Shown piece by piece: positions 61,507 through 64,000 of a DNA stretch of 64,000 nt. Positions within the stretch are counted from its first letter, which is position 1; each line of letters opens with the position of its first letter. The notes below the pieces were generated by a model. It was not told the origin of the DNA and ran no database searches. It worked only from the letters and a program-made list of their open reading frames with translations. This DNA is from Natrinema halophilum (lineage in GTDB: Archaea > Halobacteriota > Halobacteria > Halobacteriales > Natrialbaceae), in the NCBI RefSeq assembly GCF_013402815.2, contig NZ_CP058601.1, forward strand, positions 744,001 through 808,000, in the 5' to 3' direction. A program made the translations under genes and the position numbers.

Positions 61507-61583
61507 CGACACTGCGACGACGACAAACGAAGTCGGCGGGTGATCGACGGGGACAGACGATGACGACTGGTGATCAACGGTGA
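61503..61583 (+). CDS. Micro-ORF 4 of the mnhC-mnhD relay
   Basis: 26 codons, starting MTTLRRRQTKSAGDRRG and ending MTTGDQR. SD GGTGATC at 61492-61498, spacing four nt. Its TGA at 61581-61583 overlaps the GTG start of mnhD (GTGA). Confidence 0.45.
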   Translation: MTTLRRRQTKSAGDRRGQTMTTGDQR

Positions 61584-63238
61584 CGACTATGGCGACGACT
61601 CCGATCGGCACGAACTCACAGCTCGTGATCGCACCGATGCTGATCGTTCTCGTCACAGCCGTCGCAACGCTGTTGCTCGGACGTCGACCGCAAGCTCGAG
61701 CGGCGGTCAGTCTCGGCGGCGGCGCGGCGTATGCAGTCGCGGTGGCGGCGATCGACTGGTACGTCGTCCTCGCTCCGAACGCGCCCGGAATCGCGACCTA
61801 TCAGGTCGGCGACTGGCCTGCCCCCATCGGAATCACGCTCGTCGCGGACGGCCTGTCGGCGTTTATGCTGACTATGGTCGCCGTTCTGGGCGTCGCATCG
61901 CTTGTCTTCTCGACCCGTCACCTTCCCGGCGATGAGGGCCGAAGCTACTACTTCCCGCTCTTTCACTTCCTGGCGCTTGGAGTTACCGGCGCGTTTCTTA
62001 CTGGCGACCTCTTTAACCTCTTCGTCTGGTTCGAGGTGATGTTGATGGCCAGCTACGTATTCGTCGCGTATTCCGGCGGTCCCGAACACACACGCGCCGC
62101 ATTCTGGTACGTCTCACTCAACTTGCTGGCCAGCGCCGTTTTCTTGCTCGGCGTCGGTGGCATTTACGCGTCCACGGGAACGCTAAATATGGCGGACCTT
62201 GCCCGACGTCTCGCCGAGCCGGCGGCGTACGGACTCGACCCGGTCCCGGTCGTCGGGCTGCTCGGCCTCCTCCTGTCGGTGTTCGCTATCAAAGCCGGAC
62301 TCGTCCCCTTCCAGTTCTGGATTCCGAGCGCGTACCGGGCCGCACCGCCCCAGATTACCGCGTTGCTGGCTGGCGCAACGAAAAAGGTCGGCATCTACGC
62401 TATTATCCGACTGTCGTTTACGGTCTTCGCCGGTGCCGAAATCGCCGTAGATCTCGGGGTTCCGGGAACCGGATTTGCGATCGACTCGCCGCTTTCGTTC
62501 GTGGGCGTCGCACTGTTCCTCATGGCCGGTGCCAGCATCCTCGTCGGCGGCATCGGTGCCGTCGGCCGAGACTCCCTCGAAGGGGTGTTCGCGTACTCGA
62601 GCATCGGTCAGGTCGGCTTCATCGCGATCCCGGTGGCGATCGCGGCGACGACGACGAGTCCGGAACTCCGCCAGCTGGGCATCGTCGCCGCGCTGGTGTA
62701 CGCGCTCAATCATACGCTCGCGAAGGGCCTTCTCTTCCTCGCCGTCGGGGCGGTCAGGTCGGCAACGGGAACCAGCAGCTTCGCCGACCTCGGCGGACTG
62801 GCAAAGCGGTCACCTGCCCTTGCTATCGCGGTGTTCATCGGTTCCTTAGCGCTCGTCGGTATTCCGCCGCTCTCTGGCTTTTTCGGCAAATTCCTCGTGT
62901 TCGACGCCGCGGCTCGCTCCGCGTCGGCGGGCCCCGCGCTCGTCCTCCTCCTCGTCGGCTCGTTACTGACGATAGCCTATTCGACCCGCATGTGGAATCG
63001 GAGCTTCTGGGGGGCCCAGACAGACGCGGTGGAAACTGCGGCGATCGACCCGTTGCAGGTGGCGGTCCTCGTCGTCCTCGCAACGGCGATCCTCGCAGTC
63101 GGCGTGGGATTCGAACCCGTCTACGAGTTCGCAGGAGCCGCAGCGGACGCCGCGCTCGACACTGAGGGGTACGTCGATGCAGTCGATCCCGCCGACGCCA
63201 GCGATCTGGCCGACTCGAGCGGCGGTGATCACACGTGA
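61580..63238 (+). CDS. mnhD: Na+/H+ antiporter subunit MnhD
   Basis: 552 residues from the GTG at 61580. That start is chosen because GGTGATC lies four nt upstream (61569-61575), exactly as before each micro-ORF, and because it overlaps the previous stop; the ATG at 61589 is the alternative. NuoM/NuoN-like helices: FNLFVWFEVMLMASYVFVAYSG (TM5 Glu), AIKAGLVPFQFWIPSAYRAAPPQITALLAGATKKVGIYAI, and GVFAYSSIGQVGFI. Acidic end DPADASDLADSSGGDHT. It pumps or conducts ions within the Mnh complex. Confidence 0.94.
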   Translation: MTTMATTPIGTNSQLVIAPMLIVLVTAVATLLLGRRPQARAAVSLGGGAAYAVAVAAIDWYVVLAPNAPGIATYQVGDWPAPIGITLVADGLSAFMLTMVAVLGVASLVFSTRHLPGDEGRSYYFPLFHFLALGVTGAFLTGDLFNLFVWFEVMLMASYVFVAYSGGPEHTRAAFWYVSLNLLASAVFLLGVGGIYASTGTLNMADLARRLAEPAAYGLDPVPVVGLLGLLLSVFAIKAGLVPFQFWIPSAYRAAPPQITALLAGATKKVGIYAIIRLSFTVFAGAEIAVDLGVPGTGFAIDSPLSFVGVALFLMAGASILVGGIGAVGRDSLEGVFAYSSIGQVGFIAIPVAIAATTTSPELRQLGIVAALVYALNHTLAKGLLFLAVGAVRSATGTSSFADLGGLAKRSPALAIAVFIGSLALVGIPPLSGFFGKFLVFDAAARSASAGPALVLLLVGSLLTIAYSTRMWNRSFWGAQTDAVETAAIDPLQVAVLVVLATAILAVGVGFEPVYEFAGAAADAALDTEGYVDAVDPADASDLADSSGGDHT

Positions 63239-63840
63239 GAGTTCGTACCTGGCCGGTCGTCGGCGTCGTCTTCGCCGCGCTGTGGGTGTTCGTCCGCGGA
63301 CTGGCGCTTACGCCCTCGACGCTCTTTGGTGGGTTCCTCGCAGGCCTGATCGTTGGTCTGCCGGTCGCGTTCATTTTCCGGCGACTGTACAGCAAACACC
63401 TCGATATCGGGCGTGGGATTCGAGCGCTTCCTTACGCCGGACTCTACCTCGCCGCGTTCGGCTGGGAGCTCCTGCGGGCGAACGTCGATGTCTCCTATCG
63501 AGTTCTCTCGCCCGGCATGCCGATCGAACCGGAGGTGATTCTGGTTCCCCTGCGGGTCGAATCCGATGTGGCGATCACTGTCATCGCCAATAGTATCACG
63601 ATCACACCCGGGACGGTCACGCTCGACTACGACGAAGACACGAACGCGCTGTACGTACACGGCGTCAACGGCCGCGACCCACAGGCGATCGCTGAACCCA
63701 TCCACACCTGGGAGGACTACGCACTCGAGATGTTCGACGAAGACGCGTCGCCGTCCGATCCGCCGCCGGAAATCGTCGTCTCGGGTGGCACAAGAGACAG
63801 GGGTCCTGACCGCCAAGACGGAGGTGTCGACGATGACTGA
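63235..63840 (+). CDS. mnhE: Na+/H+ antiporter subunit MnhE
   Basis: 201 residues from a GTG at 63235 overlapping the mnhD stop (GTGA). MnhE signature: LTPSTLFGGFLAGLIVGLPVAF, IRALPYAGLYLAAFGWELLRANVDVSYRVLSPGMPIEPEVI, then ITVIANSITITPGTVTLDYDEDTNALYVHGVN. An acidic tail extends about 40 residues beyond bacterial MnhE. Its end overlaps mnhF by eight bases. Confidence 0.93.
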   Translation: MRVRTWPVVGVVFAALWVFVRGLALTPSTLFGGFLAGLIVGLPVAFIFRRLYSKHLDIGRGIRALPYAGLYLAAFGWELLRANVDVSYRVLSPGMPIEPEVILVPLRVESDVAITVIANSITITPGTVTLDYDEDTNALYVHGVNGRDPQAIAEPIHTWEDYALEMFDEDASPSDPPPEIVVSGGTRDRGPDRQDGGVDDD

Positions 63841-64000
63841 AGCCGACCCGGCGGTCCTCGAGACGGCGATCCGTGCCGCGTTGGTCCTCGTCAGCGGTCT
63901 CTGCGTCCTCTGTGGATACCGCGTGATTCGCGGGCCGACGAACCCCGACCGAGTCGTCGCGCTGGATGCCATCGCGACGAACGTGGTCGCGATTGCGATC
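63833..64000 (+). CDS. mnhF: Na+/H+ antiporter subunit MnhF, N-terminal part (cut by window edge)
   Basis: The first 56 codons are present, from the ATG at 63833: one hydrophobic helix (AALVLVSGLCVLCGYRVI), then RGPTNPDRVVALDAIATNVVAIAI. The RGP-x-x-x-DRVVALD motif is diagnostic of MnhF/MrpF. The gene continues past the window and mnhG probably follows. Confidence 0.92.
   Translation, partial: MTEADPAVLETAIRAALVLVSGLCVLCGYRVIRGPTNPDRVVALDAIATNVVAIAI

Larger units (their letters stand above)
61400..61537. repeat. Three tandem repeats of 47, 44 and 47 bp between mnhC and mnhD
   Basis: Units at 61400-61446, 61447-61490 and 61491-61537 begin GGGTGATCGACGATGACGAC and end AAGCCGGC or AAGTCGGC. 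The middle unit lacks one GAC triplet. The part after 61538 is a diverged fourth copy that merges into the mnhD start. Each unit contains Shine-Dalgarno, stop and start of a micro-ORF. Confidence 0.9.

Noticed and set aside
61400-61537. CRISPR-like array between mnhC and mnhD
   Set aside because: Units abut directly with no unique spacers, and the periodicity matches coupled micro-ORFs. It is a tandem duplication, not a CRISPR array. No CRISPR array or cas gene was seen anywhere in the window.

Overview
The window is haloarchaeal chromosome. It is GC-rich and strongly acidic in codon content. It carries archaeal information-processing genes (topoisomerase VI, 20S proteasome, Pelota, RqcH, archaeal Elp3) beside a bacterial-type DNA gyrase, a combination typical of Halobacteria. 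It also has Halobacteria-restricted families: two HalOD1 proteins, a DUF7344-type winged helix, an HTH_10/Bat-type regulator, Tat-type lipoproteins and many leaderless starts behind AT-rich TATA boxes. The gene mix would fit a member of the Natrialbales, but nothing here proves a genus.

Layout. 0-2 kb: the 5' end of a PQQ-type dehydrogenase behind a Tat-exported partner gene, then a HalOD1 protein. 2-6 kb: top6B-top6A joined by a 19-codon overlapping ORF, then a small membrane protein. 6-15 kb: an MBL hydrolase, an FAH-family enzyme, and a cluster resembling the bacterial/cyanobacterial ebo metabolite-export clusters: two paralogous TIM-barrel isomerases, a UbiA prenyltransferase and a TatD hydrolase on the minus strand, then an inositol-3-phosphate-synthase-family cyclase and an alkaline-phosphatase-superfamily hydrolase on the plus strand. 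15.2-17.7 kb: a decayed integration hot spot with tRNA-Glu(UUC), duplicated tRNA 3' ends, a broken IS6-type transposase, a GNAT gene and a broken MaoC gene. 17.7-26.3 kb (mostly minus strand): DsrE, a dihydrolipoyl-dehydrogenase-like flavoprotein with a His-rich tail, a channel-like protein overlapped with an SGNH hydrolase-like protein, a lipoprotein, a four-helix membrane protein, UspA, a TauE/SafE permease and an Nramp transporter. 26.9-33 kb: an overlapping psmA-psmB proteasome pair, then gyrB-gyrA.

33-44 kb holds regulators and housekeeping genes: a winged-helix regulator, DtxR/MntR, arginase, NDH-2-like flavoprotein, DUF4013 protein, hexapeptide acyltransferase, histidine kinase, DUF7344, an Nmad3-like protein, HalOD1, an HTH_10 regulator and an RNase-Z-like hydrolase. 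44-58 kb: an MMPL/RND exporter translationally coupled to a TrmB-type regulator, Pelota, several small conserved proteins, DUF4870, RqcH and Elp3, so translation quality-control genes cluster loosely here. 58-64 kb: a seven-gene-type Mrp/Mnh Na+/H+ antiporter operon (A, B, C, D, E and the start of F).

The strongest unexplained signals are (i) the ebo-like cluster with an inositol-phosphate-synthase homologue in the cyclase position, and (ii) between mnhC and mnhD, a relay of four tandem, ATGA-overlapping micro-ORFs. Each micro-ORF and mnhD itself is preceded by the same Shine-Dalgarno at the same spacing. A single micro-ORF with the same stop/start logic links top6B to top6A.
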